This document shows positions 12,801 to 21,276 of a stretch of DNA of 64,000 nucleotides, one piece after another; within the stretch, counting starts at the first letter, position 1, and every line of letters starts with the position of its first letter. A model generated the notes under the pieces. That model was not told the DNA's origin. It was given only the letters and a program-made list of their open reading frames with translations, and made no database searches. The DNA is from Frigidibacter sp. SD6-1 (GTDB taxonomy: Bacteria > Pseudomonadota > Alphaproteobacteria > Rhodobacterales > Rhodobacteraceae). The translations under genes and the position numbers were made by a program. Where the stretch lies: NCBI RefSeq assembly GCF_030143255.1, contig NZ_JARJNR010000005.1, positions 186,068 through 250,067 of the forward strand, in the 5' to 3' direction.

Positions 12801-13425
12801 TGTCGCCGCGCGACACGAGCTTGATCAGCGGGCTCACCTCATGGCTGAGCGAGACCTGCGAAAAGCCGATTTCGCGCGCGACAGCGCCGATTGCCCGTTC
12901 GTGATCGGGGAAGCGGTAAGCATGCATCAGTGCCACGGCGACAGAGCGGAAGCCCCTGCCGCGCGCGAAGGCCAGCGCCTCGCGCGCGGCATCGACATTC
13001 AGCGGCGTGACGATACTGCCATCGGCGGCAAGCCGTTCCTCGACCTCGATCACCTCTTCATAAAGCTGCTCGGGCAGAACGATCTGCAGATCGAAAAGCC
13101 TCGGCCGGTTCTGATAACCGATTCGCAGAAGGTCGCGCAGGCCTTTCGTGATCAGAAGAACCGTGCGGTCGCCCTTGCGCTCCAGAAGCGCATTGGTGGC
13201 GACCGTGGTGCCCATCTTGACCGCGTCGATGGTGCCTGCGGGGATCGGATCGCCCGGCGCGAGGCCAAGAAGGTCGCGAACGCCCTGAACCGCCGCATCC
13301 CTGTAACGCTCGGGATTTTCGGACAGAAGCTTGTGCGATTTGAGTGCGCCATCCGGCCTGCGCGCCACGATGTCGGTGAAAGTGCCGCCCCGATCCACCC
13401 AGAATTGCCATCCGGACTTCAGCAT
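9832..13425 (-). CDS. Hydantoinase A/B fusion, 5-oxoprolinase-like
   Basis: A 1,197-residue protein fusing an N-terminal hydantoinase A-type half (FWVDRGGTFTDIVARRPDG, an ASKHA-type nucleotide fold; FDMGGTSTDVCHY near residue 295) to a C-terminal hydantoinase B half (from about residue 690; MNNPYNGGTHLPDVTVITPV, RGHHADIGG) and ending PGGGGYG. This is the size and order of ATP-dependent 5-oxoprolinases, which open pyroglutamate to glutamate; hydantoin or related cyclic amides are alternatives. It is monocistronic and divergent from a LacI-type regulator, which probably controls it. Confidence 0.88.
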   Translation of the reverse strand: MLKSGWQFWVDRGGTFTDIVARRPDGALKSHKLLSENPERYRDAAVQGVRDLLGLAPGDPIPAGTIDAVKMGTTVATNALLERKGDRTVLLITKGLRDLLRIGYQNRPRLFDLQIVLPEQLYEEVIEVEERLAADGSIVTPLNVDAAREALAFARGRGFRSVAVALMHAYRFPDHERAIGAVAREIGFSQVSLSHEVSPLIKLVSRGDTTVVDAYLSPILRRYVEQVRDALGAGAVGGKLMFMQSNGGLTDAALFQGKDAILSGPAGGVVGMVRTAEEAGFDRLIGFDMGGTSTDVCHYAGTYERSFETEVAGVRMRAPMMSIHTVAAGGGSILSYRQGRMQVGPESAGANPGPASYRRGGPLTVTDCNVVLGKLQPDQFPAVFGPGGDQPLDTEAAREKFRQLAAGIAAETGEAPMAVEALAEGFLRIAVENMANAIKKISVQRGYDVTRYTMNCFGGAGGQHACQVADVLGMESIYIHPLAGVLSAFGMGLADVRTIREHQFAAPLTEGARAREMLDRIGREARSEVLSQGIAEDRVTVIETAHIRTPGSHQTLPVPFGPEAEMRAGFDRAHQQRFGFIPDYDRLIIDLLTAEALGSTGEGAALAIAPAEQAPTLSARMFTQGKWQDVPLVRRGSLGTGDRVDGPAIIVEPTGTNVVEPGWQAEGLPCGGLVLRRTVPLDRKEAIGTSVDPVMLEVFNNLFMSIADQMGATLANTAYSVNIKERYDFSCAIFDAAGDLVANAPHVPVHLGSMSDSVRTVLRENAGKIRPGDVFMMNNPYNGGTHLPDVTVITPVFDAGGKDIIFLTASRGHHADIGGKTPGSSPPDSRHIDEEGVLIDNFLLVDQGRLREAETRALLASGRYPCRNIDENMADLAAQIAANATGAAELTRITRQFGLPVVQAYMGHVQDNAEESVRRVLDVLKDCAFTYPLDSGAQIKVQISVDKASRSALIDFTGTSAQDRFNYNAPFSICRAVVLYVFRTLVGADIPMNEGCLKPIEIRAPEGSMINPAYPAAVISGNTEVSQAIADTLYGALGVIAGSQGTMNNFVYGNARLQNYETICGGTGAGPGFDGASAVHSHMTNTRMTDPEVLETRFPVRVEEFSVRRGSGGAGRWRGGDGITRRLRFLEEMTVTVLSSHREVPPHGAAGGQPGKCGENRIERTDGRAVPLGGNDEALLSPGDIFVMHTPGGGGYG

Positions 13426-13548
13426 ATTTCCCCCGCCCGCCCTTCATCGAAACGCCGCAGGGCGGGACCGTACCCTCCCCAACTCCAAGGTGCAACGCGT
13501 CGGGACATGCGACTGCGCGGTTTCGGCTTGCGTCGCGGGGCCTATCCT

Positions 13549-13567
13549 CATTAGCTAAACGCTAATG
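13549..13567. promoter_or_regulatory. Inverted-repeat operator candidate (LacI-type)
   Basis: CATTAGC-TAAAC-GCTAATG, two perfect 7-bp arms around a 5-bp centre, in the divergent region between the hydantoinase gene and the LacI-family gene. Position and symmetry suit a binding site for that regulator. The repeat overlaps an upstream ATG at 13565, which argues for translation from the ATG at 13586. Confidence 0.5.
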
Positions 13568-13585
13568 ACAGAGAGGGCGGCAGAC

Positions 13586-14611
13586 ATGGCATCCAACGAT
13601 CCGAAACGGACCCTGACGCTCCGCGACGTGTCCGAAGCGTCGGGCGTTTCGGAAATGACGGTCAGCCGTGTCCTCAGGAATCGTGGCGACGTCAGCGAGG
13701 CGACGCGCGAGCGTGTGCTCGAGGCCGCTCGCCAGCTCGGCTATGTGCCGAACAAGATCGCGGGCGCGCTCGCCTCGCAGCGGGTGAACCTCGTGGCGGT
13801 CATCGTGCCGTCCTTGTCGAACCTCGTCTTTCCCGAGGTTCTGGGCGGCATATCGGAGGTTCTCGAAGACACGGGCCTGCAGCCGGTCTTCGGCGTCACC
13901 AATTATTCCGGCGAGAAGGAAGAGGCGGTCCTGTACGAGATGCTGTCCTGGCGGCCGTCGGGGGTGATCGTCGCGGGGCTGGAACATTCGCCCGCCGCCC
14001 GCGCCATGCTGGAAAATTCGGGGATCCCGATCGTCGAGATCATGGATGTGGACGGCGAGGCGATCGACAGCGTCGTGGGGATTTCCCACAAGCGCGCGGG
14101 GCTAGAGATGGCGCGCGCCATAGTGACGGCGGGCTACAAGCGCATCGGCTTTCTCGGCACCAAGATGCCGCATGACCACAGGGCGCGGAAGCGGCTTGAA
14201 GGGTTCGAGGCAGGGTTGGCCGAAGCGGGGATCGAGCTTGCGGACCGCGAATTCTATTCCGGCGGCTCGGCGCTTCTGAAAGGGCGCGAGATGACGGAGG
14301 CGATGCTGAAGCGCACGTCGGACCTCGATTTCCTCTATTACTCCAACGATATGATCGGGGCTGGCGGCCTCTTGTGGTGCTTGGAAAAGGGTCTCGACGT
14401 GCCGGGCAAGATCGGGCTCGCCGGTTTCAACGGCGTCGACCTTCTGGACGGTCTGCCGCGCCGTCTTGCCACGATGGATGCCTGCCGCCGCGAGATCGGC
14501 CGTCAGGCGGCGCAGATCATCGCGGGTCACGGCCATTCCGAAACGATCGGCGGCGAGCGGGTGGAACTGACCCCGGTCCTGCAGCCCGGCGATACGATCC
14601 GTCAGGTCTGA
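13586..14611 (+). CDS. LacI/GntR-type transcriptional regulator
   Basis: A 341-residue regulator with a LacI helix-turn-helix (LTLRDVSEASGVSEMTVSRV, then LRNRGDVSEATRERVLEAA) and a periplasmic-binding-protein effector domain (VAVIVPSLSNLVFPEVLGGI; DFLYYSNDMIGAGGLLWCLE). The ATG at 13586 is preferred over 13565 because GAGAGGGCGGCAGAC supplies a ribosome binding site and the earlier ATG sits in the likely operator. Probably represses the divergent 5-oxoprolinase-like gene; the effector is unknown. Its 3' end overlaps the convergent cobF by 10 nt. Confidence 0.88.
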   Translation: MASNDPKRTLTLRDVSEASGVSEMTVSRVLRNRGDVSEATRERVLEAARQLGYVPNKIAGALASQRVNLVAVIVPSLSNLVFPEVLGGISEVLEDTGLQPVFGVTNYSGEKEEAVLYEMLSWRPSGVIVAGLEHSPAARAMLENSGIPIVEIMDVDGEAIDSVVGISHKRAGLEMARAIVTAGYKRIGFLGTKMPHDHRARKRLEGFEAGLAEAGIELADREFYSGGSALLKGREMTEAMLKRTSDLDFLYYSNDMIGAGGLLWCLEKGLDVPGKIGLAGFNGVDLLDGLPRRLATMDACRREIGRQAAQIIAGHGHSETIGGERVELTPVLQPGDTIRQV

Positions 14612-15357
14612 CGCCTCAGGATATAGATATCCATGATCCAGCCATGACGCGCCCGCGCCTCGGCGCGGGTGGCGACGATCCTGTCGGCCACATCGGACAG
14701 CGGGCCGGACAGCGTGATCTCCTCCGCCATCCCCACATAGGCGCCCCACCAGATCGTCACGCCAGTCGGATCGACAGACCGGAAGGAACAGTCCCCGTCC
14801 AGCATGATCGCCAGCGTATCCGCACCCCGGGGCCAGCCCTGCTCGCGCAGCCGCCTGCCGGTGGTGACGGTGAAGGGAGCGCCGATCTCGTTGATCGGCA
14901 TGGCATGCGCTGCGGTCAGCGCCTGAAGCGAGGTGATGCCTGGAATGACCTTGATCGTCAGTGGAAGGCTGCGCCCGACGCGCTCGGCGATACGCAGCGT
15001 GCTGTCGTAAAGCGACGGATCGCCCCACACGAGCAGCGCAACCCGGCCCGATGAGCCGATTTCGCCAAGAATAGTATCTTTCCAGACGAGAGCGATGGCA
15101 TCGTGCCAGTCGTCCACCCGCGCCCGGTAGCTTTGTGTGGCCTCGTTCCGCACCGGCAGGTCGAACTCGGCGATCCGTGTCGCGGGGTTGGTGACGACAT
15201 CCGCGACGATTGCCCGGCGCAGTTCGGCCAGATCGGCCTTGGTCTCGCCCTTGCGCGGGATCAGGATCAGATCCGCGCTGTTCAGCGCCTTGATCGCCTG
15301 AAGGGTCAGATGGTCGGGGTTGCCGGTGCCGATACCGATGAGAATGAAGTCGAGCAT
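14602..15357 (-). CDS. cobF: Precorrin-6A synthase (deacetylating)
   Basis: CobF methylates C1 of precorrin-5 and removes the acetyl group, a step unique to the aerobic cobalamin route. The 251-residue SAM methyltransferase starts with the tetrapyrrole-methylase motif ILIGIGTGNPDHLTLQAI and contains LLVWGDPSLYDSTLRIAERV and VIPGITSLQALTAAHAMP. It is separated from the upstream cbiM by an intrinsic terminator, so it may have its own promoter. Confidence 0.93.
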   Translation of the reverse strand: MLDFILIGIGTGNPDHLTLQAIKALNSADLILIPRKGETKADLAELRRAIVADVVTNPATRIAEFDLPVRNEATQSYRARVDDWHDAIALVWKDTILGEIGSSGRVALLVWGDPSLYDSTLRIAERVGRSLPLTIKVIPGITSLQALTAAHAMPINEIGAPFTVTTGRRLREQGWPRGADTLAIMLDGDCSFRSVDPTGVTIWWGAYVGMAEEITLSGPLSDVADRIVATRAEARARHGWIMDIYILRRQT

Positions 15358-15369
15358 GGGGTCCCCGCC

Positions 15370-15401
15370 AAAGAAAACGCGGCCCGCAATCGGGGCCGCG
15401 T
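15370..15401 (-). terminator. Intrinsic terminator after cbiM
   Basis: Read on the minus strand, a 9-bp GC stem (ACGCGGCCC / GGGCCGCGT) closing a 7-nt loop is followed by TTTTCTTT. It lies between the cbiM stop and the cobF start. Confidence 0.75.
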
Positions 15402-15422
15402 CAGAGGTTCACGCCGCGACGT

Positions 15423-16100
15423 TCAGGCGGCCTGGTGCAGACGACGCTCGAACAGACGGCCGCCGGTGAGGTCCCGCAGCGACTTCGCAGCTGCAAGGAC
15501 CGCCAGGTCGGCCAGAGGCTCGATCAGGATGACCATCATGTAGGCAGCGCCAAAGCTCGTCACCGCAGCGATATTGGCCGCGCCGAAGCCCTGGCCATAG
15601 AAGGCCCAGAAGCCGACCCAGGCCACGACGCCGCCCTGATAGGCGGTCGACAGTGCGAGGGCCTGCGAATAGCGCAGGTCGACATAGGCCGTATCCGGCG
15701 CGATGATCCGCTTGGCAAGCATTTGCAGCGCAAAGAGCGGCACGAGGATCGTGGTGACGTTCATGCCGTATTGCGGCAGATCGAACGGGGCGAAGAACAG
15801 CCCCTGGACAAGAAGACCCAAGGCGAGGCCGAGCGCCGCCGGCGCGGCCCCGAACATCAGGAAGAGTGTCGATCCGAGGATGAAGTGAACCTCCGAAACA
15901 CCGACCGGGAAGTGCGGCAGGACCTGGAAGAAGGCGAAGACCAGTGCGGTGGCTATGGCCGTGCGCCCGATGACCGACGGCACGCCCACGGCGCGCATGG
16001 CCTTGTAGGCTTCACGGAAAGTCAGGCCACCCGCGGCGGCGGCGGTGGCGTAGCTCAGCACGATCTTCGCGCCGTCGACGATACCCGGTTCGATATGCAT
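15423..16100 (-). CDS. cbiM: CbiM-type cobalt transport membrane protein
   Basis: Substrate-binding membrane component of ECF-type cobalt uptake. The 225-residue protein starts MHIEPGIVDGAK; in CbiM/NikM proteins the Met1-His2 amino terminus coordinates the metal, so the start at 16100 is preferred to an ATG at 16115. AAGGAGG at 16103-16109 gives an ideal ribosome binding site for it. About six hydrophobic segments follow, with VSEVHFILGSTLFLMFGAAP near the middle. Downstream of a B12 riboswitch and closed by its own terminator. No CbiN, CbiQ or CbiO gene is adjacent. Confidence 0.88.
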   Translation of the reverse strand: MHIEPGIVDGAKIVLSYATAAAAGGLTFREAYKAMRAVGVPSVIGRTAIATALVFAFFQVLPHFPVGVSEVHFILGSTLFLMFGAAPAALGLALGLLVQGLFFAPFDLPQYGMNVTTILVPLFALQMLAKRIIAPDTAYVDLRYSQALALSTAYQGGVVAWVGFWAFYGQGFGAANIAAVTSFGAAYMMVILIEPLADLAVLAAAKSLRDLTGGRLFERRLHQAA

Positions 16101-16152
16101 TTGATCCTCCTTCATGCCGTCACACCCGACGGCTGTCGCGTTTCACTCCCGC

Positions 16153-16345
16153 ACGGCCGGTCTCCTGACTCGCGGGTCGAAGCGATGCTTTCCGCCTTCC
16201 CGGGGCGTCTGCCCCAGTGGCTTCGTGGAAAGCCGCTCGCCGCTTACAGTCGCGGGGGCGGTTGGGGCTCCGGGTGCCGCCTTTGGTCCACCCTTCCCCA
16301 TTCCCGTTTCAGCCCCGGACGCTTCGCGCCTTGGGGCACCGTACG
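16153..16345 (-). ncRNA. Cobalamin riboswitch (upstream of cbiM)
   Basis: Read on the minus strand from about 16345: GGTGCCCC, CTGAAACGGGAA, the B12-box region CGCCCCCGCGACTGTAAGCG, GCCACTGGGGC, CGGGAAGGCGGAAAG and finally GAGTCAGGAGACCGGCC near 16155. These are the ordered conserved blocks of the AdoCbl-type aptamer. The cbiM ribosome binding site is about 45 nt downstream, so translation or transcription of cbiM is probably repressed by B12. Confidence 0.92.
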
Positions 16346-16433
16346 AGAACCATCTGCGCCCGGAAGGCCCACAGGGTCAAGGCTGAAAGCGTCGGCAAGA
16401 CGGCACAAAACGACCCTCATCCCGCTTCCGTTC

Positions 16434-16503
16434 ACAAATATCCCCGGGGGAGCGCGAGGGGGCTGGAGGCCCCCTCGCACGGGTCGGCCCGCCGCAGGCG
16501 GGT
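16434..16503 (+). repeat. Dispersed intergenic repeat, copy 1
   Basis: Contains the core AAATATCCCCGGGGG followed by a 10-bp hairpin (16454-16478) and a second small hairpin CCCGC-CGCAG-GCGGG (16488-16502). Related copies occur near 18860, 31020, 31204, 33345/36435 and 55310. It lies just after the stop of the DUF1636 gene and may help end that transcript. Confidence 0.6.
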
Positions 16504-16509
16504 CGACAA

Positions 16510-16827
16510 TTATCCCGGTATCCGCGCGATCGCCTTCAGCCTGAGCCCGCCCAGCACCCGCGCGTCCGGAAAAGTGCCGTCGGCCGAAGCCAGACAGAGC
16601 CGCGCGAAGGCTTCGATCTCGGCCAGGTCCGCCTCGGTGATCTCGCCGAACAGATAGGCCACCTTGCCCGGCGCCCGGAAGGCAAGCGTCGAGGGCCGCG
16701 CGCAACCCGACATGCAATCGACCTCCCGCACCGCAACGCCCAGCGGCTCAAGCCGTTCGCGCACCCGCTCCGCCAGCCCCGCCCGCCCGGCCGGGCAGGA
16801 GGCGCAGATGGTCGCCGCCGTGCTCAT
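16510..16827 (-). CDS. DUF1636 [2Fe-2S]-type protein, B12 cluster
   Basis: A 105-residue protein with ICASCPAG near the N-terminus and REVDCMSGCARP near residue 40, giving the C-x2-C...C-x3-C pattern of thioredoxin-fold [2Fe-2S] or metal-binding proteins (DUF1636). GKVAYLFGEI and a conserved end KAIARIPG match a second copy at 29675-30037. Start ATG at 16827 overlaps the cobA stop by 4 nt. The family is recurrently found with cobalamin genes; its role is not established. Metal or electron supply is inference. Confidence 0.8.
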   Translation of the reverse strand: MSTAATICASCPAGRAGLAERVRERLEPLGVAVREVDCMSGCARPSTLAFRAPGKVAYLFGEITEADLAEIEAFARLCLASADGTFPDARVLGGLRLKAIARIPG

Positions 16828-17543
16828 GGCTCGGCGAGCGGCCCGATCAGGATCAGCGCGGGCCCGTCGGCCGCCTCCTCGGCAATCAGCCGCTCCATCG
16901 AGGCAAGCGTACCGCGCACCAGTTTTTGGGCCGGGGTAGAGACGCTTTCGGCCAGAAGCGCCGGCGTCCCGGGCGACAGGCCCGCCGCCGTCAGCCGTCG
17001 GCAAAGTTCCCCGAAGGTGCGCTTGCCCATGAAGATCACCGTGGTCGCCGTCGCATCGGCCAGGGCCGCTATGTTCAAATCCTCCGGCAGGGCGCCCGTC
17101 ACATCATGCCCCGTCACGAACTGCACCCGCCGCGCCGTCAGCCGACGCGTCAGCGGAATGCCCGCCGCCGCCGCCGCCGCCATGGCCGACGTGACGCCCG
17201 GGATGATCTCATAGCCGATGCCCGCTTCCCGGCAAGCGATGATCTCTTCCTCGAGCCGCCCGAACAGACCCGAATCCCCCGACTTCAGCCGCACCACCCG
17301 CGCGCCCGACCGGGCGTAATCGACCAGCAGTCGGCTCACATGATCCTGCTTGGGCGAAGGCCGCCCCGCCCGCTTGCCTACACCCACCAGATCGGCGCCG
17401 TCACGCGCATGGGTCAGAATCGGACCCGAGGAGAGGTCATCAAACAGGATCGCGTCGGCCTTCTGCAGCCGGTCGACGGCCTTCAGCGTCAGAAGCTCGG
17501 GATCGCCCGGACCGGAAGAGACGAAACTGACAAAGCCGCTCAT
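16824..17543 (-). CDS. cobA: Uroporphyrinogen-III C-methyltransferase
   Basis: CobA makes precorrin-2 by SAM-dependent methylation at C2 and C7. The 239-residue protein shows the SUMT motifs FVSSGPGDPELLTLKAVDRL, VVRLKSGDSGLFGRLEEEI and IIPGVTSAMAAAAAAGIPLT. No CysG dehydrogenase domain is fused, as expected for dedicated B12 synthesis. Four-nt overlaps join it to cobB upstream and DUF1636 downstream. Confidence 0.94.
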   Translation of the reverse strand: MSGFVSFVSSGPGDPELLTLKAVDRLQKADAILFDDLSSGPILTHARDGADLVGVGKRAGRPSPKQDHVSRLLVDYARSGARVVRLKSGDSGLFGRLEEEIIACREAGIGYEIIPGVTSAMAAAAAAGIPLTRRLTARRVQFVTGHDVTGALPEDLNIAALADATATTVIFMGKRTFGELCRRLTAAGLSPGTPALLAESVSTPAQKLVRGTLASMERLIAEEAADGPALILIGPLAEP

Positions 17544-18847
17544 GTCGCCTCCGCGATCAGGTGAAAGAAGGTGCCGGTGGCCAGCCCCCGGCGCGATCCG
17601 GTCTCGGCGACCGGCTCCCCGGTCGCGTCCAAGACGGTGGCGAGCGTCCTATCCGGTTGCTCGAGGATTGTCGAATAGTGGAATTCGTGGCCCCTGAGGC
17701 GCGCGCCCGCCGGATAACCCGGCACAGGCGCCTGCAGCGTCGCCATCCGGTAACCCAGATGCATCCGCCGCTTCTCGTAAGAGGTGACAAGCCCCAGAAG
17801 CCCCGCCATCCGGTGGCGCAGGCCGTCCTTGTCGACGATGGCCTCGCCCATCGCCATATAGCCCCCGCATTCGCCATGCACGGGCCGGGTCTCGGCGAAG
17901 GCCCGCAGCCCGTCCCGGAAATGCTCCGCCGCCGCCAGCCGCCCGCCATGCAGTTCCGGATAGCCGCCGGGCAACCAGCAGCAATCAGCCGTACCATCCG
18001 GCGCTTCGTCGGCCAGCGGCGAAAAAGGCAGGACCTCCGCCCCCGCCCGGCGCCAGCCGTCGAGCAGATGCGGATAGACGAATGAAAAGGCCGCGTCCCG
18101 CGCCAGCGCGATCCGCTGGCCGGGCGGCGCGACCGCCAGCGGCGGCCCGGAAAGCCCCGTCGGCGCCGCTGCGGCAATCAGCGCATCCAGATCGACATGT
18201 TCGGCCACGAACGCGCCCGCTTCGCTGATGATCCGGTCAAGCTCCGGCGTCTCCTCGGCCTGCACGAGGCCGAGATGCCGCTCGGGCATCTCGATCGAGG
18301 CCCGGCGCGGCAGGGCGCCGAGAACCGTGATCCCCGCCGCCGCCATGCCGCCCCGCACCAGAGCCTCATGCCGGGGCGAGGCCACACGGTTCAGCACCAC
18401 CCCTGCCAGCCGCACCCCCTCGCGCATCATGGCAAACCCCCGCGCCACCGCTGCCGCCGACTGCGCCTGACCCGAGACATCAAGGACCAGAACCACCGGC
18501 CAGCCGGTCAGCGCCGCAATATCCGCGCTCGCCCCGGTTCCGGCCTCGCCCGCGCCCGCCACCCCGTCGAAAAGCCCCATCGACCCTTCGGCGAGGATCA
18601 GTCCGGCGCCCGCGGCCTCGCCGATCAGCCCCGCAATGCGCGCCCGACCCATCGCCCAGCTTTCAAGGTTCCACGAGGCCCGCCCCGAGGCCGCGCGATG
18701 AAAGGCCGGGTCGATGTAGTCGGGCCCGTTCTTGAACGGCTGCACCACCATGCCCCGCGCCCGAAGCGCCGCCAGCAGACCCAGCATCAGCGTCGTCTTT
18801 CCCGTCCCCGAGGCGGGCGCCGAAATGATCAGACCGGGCGGCATCAT
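17540..18847 (-). CDS. cobB: Hydrogenobyrinic/cobyrinic acid a,c-diamide synthase
   Basis: CobB amidates the a and c side chains using glutamine and ATP. The 435-residue protein begins PPGLIISAPASGTGKTTLML (P-loop) with PFKNGPDYIDPAFH, and has a C-terminal class I glutaminase domain with the cysteine in PVHGECGGYMAMGEAIV. The start is one of GTG-ATG-ATG at 18850, 18847 and 18844; 18847 is given. It lies about 100 nt after cobM, with a repeat between them. Confidence 0.94.
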   Translation of the reverse strand: MMPPGLIISAPASGTGKTTLMLGLLAALRARGMVVQPFKNGPDYIDPAFHRAASGRASWNLESWAMGRARIAGLIGEAAGAGLILAEGSMGLFDGVAGAGEAGTGASADIAALTGWPVVLVLDVSGQAQSAAAVARGFAMMREGVRLAGVVLNRVASPRHEALVRGGMAAAGITVLGALPRRASIEMPERHLGLVQAEETPELDRIISEAGAFVAEHVDLDALIAAAAPTGLSGPPLAVAPPGQRIALARDAAFSFVYPHLLDGWRRAGAEVLPFSPLADEAPDGTADCCWLPGGYPELHGGRLAAAEHFRDGLRAFAETRPVHGECGGYMAMGEAIVDKDGLRHRMAGLLGLVTSYEKRRMHLGYRMATLQAPVPGYPAGARLRGHEFHYSTILEQPDRTLATVLDATGEPVAETGSRRGLATGTFFHLIAEAT

Positions 18848-18860
18848 CACCTATTCCCCA

Positions 18861-18935
18861 CTTTCTGTCCGGAAATACTCCAGGGGGTCCGGGGGACAGC
18901 GTCCCCCGGCGGGTCGGCCCGCCGCAGGCGGGACG
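18861..18935 (+). repeat. Dispersed intergenic repeat, copy 2
   Basis: CTTTCTGTCCGGAAATAC, then a hairpin CCGGGGGAC-AGC-GTCCCCCGG (18889-18909) and the same CCCGC-CGCAG-GCGGG hairpin (18918-18932) as copy 1. It fills the cobM-cobB gap and may act as an attenuator or processing site in the otherwise tightly packed operon. Confidence 0.6.
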
Positions 18936-18950
18936 AAATGAAGACGCCTC

Positions 18951-19733
18951 TCACGAGACCTCCGGAAAGCGCGGATCGGTGCCCACGGGCCGATAGCGGC
19001 GGTCGTAATCGCCTGCGTAGAGCCTGCTTTCGTCGAAAGCCTCCGCCCCGATCGAATGGCCGACGAAAATCAGCGCCGTCCGCTCCATCTCGGCCCCGAT
19101 CGCGGTCCGCAATGTGCCAAGCGTCGCGCGCACGATGCGCTGATCGGGCCAGGTCGCGCGCCAGATCACCGCGACCGGGCAATCGGCGCCGTAATGCGGC
19201 GTCAGTTCGGCCACCACCTCCTCCAGCACATGGATCGACAGATGGATCGCCAGCACCGCACCGGTGCGGGCGAAAGCCTCCAGGCGCTCTCCCTCCGGCA
19301 TCGCCGTCGCCCGGCCCGAGGTCCGGGTCAGCACCACCGACTGTGCAACGCCGGGCAGCGTCAGCTCTGCCCCGAGCGCCGCCGCGGCGGCGGCGAAGGA
19401 CGGCACGCCCGGCGTCACATCATAGGGAATGCCAAGCGCGCGCAACCGCCGAAGCTGCTCGCCCATCGCCGACCAGACCGACAGATCACCCGAATGCAGC
19501 CGCGCAACATCCTTGCCCTCGGCATGCGCGGCGGCAATCTCCGCGATGATCTCGTCCAAGGACAGGGGCGCGGTATTGACGATCCTCGCACCCGCCGGGC
19601 AGTGCGACAGGATCGCCTCCGGCACCAGCGAGCCCGCATAAAGGCAGACGGGCGAGGCCGCGATCAGGTCGCGGCCCCGGAGCGTGATCAGATCCGCCGC
19701 GCCCGGTCCCGCGCCGATGAAATGCACCGTCAT
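18951..19733 (-). CDS. cobM: Precorrin-4 C11-methyltransferase
   Basis: CobM methylates C11 of precorrin-4. The 260-residue protein opens with [20 protein letters not shown] and carries [33 protein letters not shown] and [20 protein letters not shown], diagnostic for CobM/CbiF. It overlaps cobE by 4 nt. Confidence 0.95.
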   Translation of the reverse strand: MTVHFIGAGPGAADLITLRGRDLIAASPVCLYAGSLVPEAILSHCPAGARIVNTAPLSLDEIIAEIAAAHAEGKDVARLHSGDLSVWSAMGEQLRRLRALGIPYDVTPGVPSFAAAAAALGAELTLPGVAQSVVLTRTSGRATAMPEGERLEAFARTGAVLAIHLSIHVLEEVVAELTPHYGADCPVAVIWRATWPDQRIVRATLGTLRTAIGAEMERTALIFVGHSIGAEAFDESRLYAGDYDRRYRPVGTDPRFPEVS

Positions 19734-20092
19734 GCCTCGTCCCTTTCCGCAATCGCCGCCGTCGCCAGCCCGTCGCCCGACACCACGCGCGGCCCCAGAA
19801 GCCGCGCGCCCGGCCCGCAGGCGGCGAGCGCCGCCGCCTCGGCGACCGATCCTGTTCCGAATCGTTCGGCGACCTTCGCCGAACGGGTCAGCGTCGCCTG
19901 CGCCGCCAGATCCGCACGCCCGACCGCCACGAGAGGCAACCCGAGCGTTTCGGCCAGGTTCCGGGCAACCGGCGCTTCGGCTTTTCCCTCCGCAGTCGCC
20001 AGCAGCGCCGCACCGCCGCCCGCTCGCGCCAGCGCATCCTGCAGCGAGGCGACCGTCGCCGCCCCGCGAAAACCGAAGCCCGCGACCCTCAT
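19730..20092 (-). CDS. cobE: CobE/CbiG C-terminal-domain protein
   Basis: A 120-residue protein beginning [20 protein letters not shown] with [13 protein letters not shown] at the end. It matches CobE, which corresponds to the C-terminal domain of CbiG; the role of CobE in the aerobic route is not clearly defined. The ATG at 20092 forms an ATGA overlap with the cobL stop and is preferred over 20107. Confidence 0.85.
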   Translation of the reverse strand: MRVAGFGFRGAATVASLQDALARAGGGAALLATAEGKAEAPVARNLAETLGLPLVAVGRADLAAQATLTRSAKVAERFGTGSVAEAAALAACGPGARLLGPRVVSGDGLATAAIAERDEA

Positions 20093-21276
20093 CTCTCGAC
20101 GCTCCATTGCACGACCGGTCGAGCAGGGACCCAGCCGCGCAGCCGCCCCAGCGGCGCCGCCGCGGCTAGCTCGATCCGCAGCAATTCGCCGCCAAACCGG
20201 GCCTGCGCCGCGATCAGCACCGCCTCGGAGTCCAGCGTCACCGCATTGGCGACGATCCGCGCCGCCTGTGGGATCGCGCCCAAAACAGTCTCTATTCCCG
20301 CCAGATCAACGCCGCCACCGATGAAAACCGCATCCGGCGCGGGCAACGTGCCCAGCCTCTCGAGCCATTCACCCGTCGTGACCTTAAGCCGGTGCTCTAT
20401 CCCGAAAGCTGACGCATTCCGCCCGATGATCGCGGCCCGGTCGTCGCGTGCCTCGACCGCATGGGCAGTGGCTGCCGGCGCCGCCAGACACCATTCGACC
20501 GAGATCGATCCCGATCCCGCCCCGAGATCCCAAAGAACCTCGCCCGCGCGCGGCGCCAGCGCCGAAAGCGCCAGCGCCCGCACCGGACGCTTGGTCATCA
20601 CCCCGTCGGTTTCGAAGAGATCGTCCGGCAGACCGGATGATCGCGGCAGGCCGCGCGCGCCCTTCACCTCGATTGCGAGCGCAACCGGATGGGCCACGTC
20701 GCTCAGCGCATAATCCCGGGCCGTCGTCCGCCTGACCCGCTCGCGCGGGCCGCCGAGCGCTTCCAGCACGGTCAGGCTTGACGGACCGAACCCGCCGTCG
20801 GTCAGGCTGACCGCCATGTCGGACACCGCCGCGCCGTCTCTCATCAGGCAGATCAGCCGCTGGCCGCGCGACAGGACCTGTCGGACCCGCTCGAGCGGCG
20901 CCGCATGAAGGCCGAAGCACAAGCTTTCCTCGATCCGCCAGCCCAGCCGTGCGGCGGCATGGGAAAAGGTCGATGGCGCCGGATGGCAGGTCCATTCGCC
21001 GGGCGAAAGCGCCTGCGCGAGGCTGCCGCCCGCCCCGAACCAGAACGGGTCGCCCGAGGCCAGCACCACCACCTTCCGGCCCTTTTCAGCCAGAACAGAG
21101 TCTATATTGAACGGCACCGGCCAGTCGCGGCCGCGCGCCCGAGCGCCGACCAGTGCAAGGTGACGCGGCCCGCCGAAGATCACATCGGCCGAGGCAAGCG
21201 CGGCACGGCTTGCCTCGGACAGGCCCGCCGGTCCATCTTCGCCCAACCCGATGATCGTCAGCCAGGGATCAGACAT
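20089..21276 (-). CDS. cobL: Precorrin-6Y C5,15-methyltransferase (decarboxylating)
   Basis: A two-domain enzyme of 395 residues: the N-terminal CbiE-like domain ([40 protein letters not shown]) methylates C5, and the C-terminal CbiT-like domain ([20 protein letters not shown], near residue 250) methylates C15 with decarboxylation. The start ATG at 21276 interleaves with the cobK start on the other strand. Confidence 0.95.
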   Translation of the reverse strand: MSDPWLTIIGLGEDGPAGLSEASRAALASADVIFGGPRHLALVGARARGRDWPVPFNIDSVLAEKGRKVVVLASGDPFWFGAGGSLAQALSPGEWTCHPAPSTFSHAAARLGWRIEESLCFGLHAAPLERVRQVLSRGQRLICLMRDGAAVSDMAVSLTDGGFGPSSLTVLEALGGPRERVRRTTARDYALSDVAHPVALAIEVKGARGLPRSSGLPDDLFETDGVMTKRPVRALALSALAPRAGEVLWDLGAGSGSISVEWCLAAPAATAHAVEARDDRAAIIGRNASAFGIEHRLKVTTGEWLERLGTLPAPDAVFIGGGVDLAGIETVLGAIPQAARIVANAVTLDSEAVLIAAQARFGGELLRIELAAAAPLGRLRGWVPARPVVQWSVER

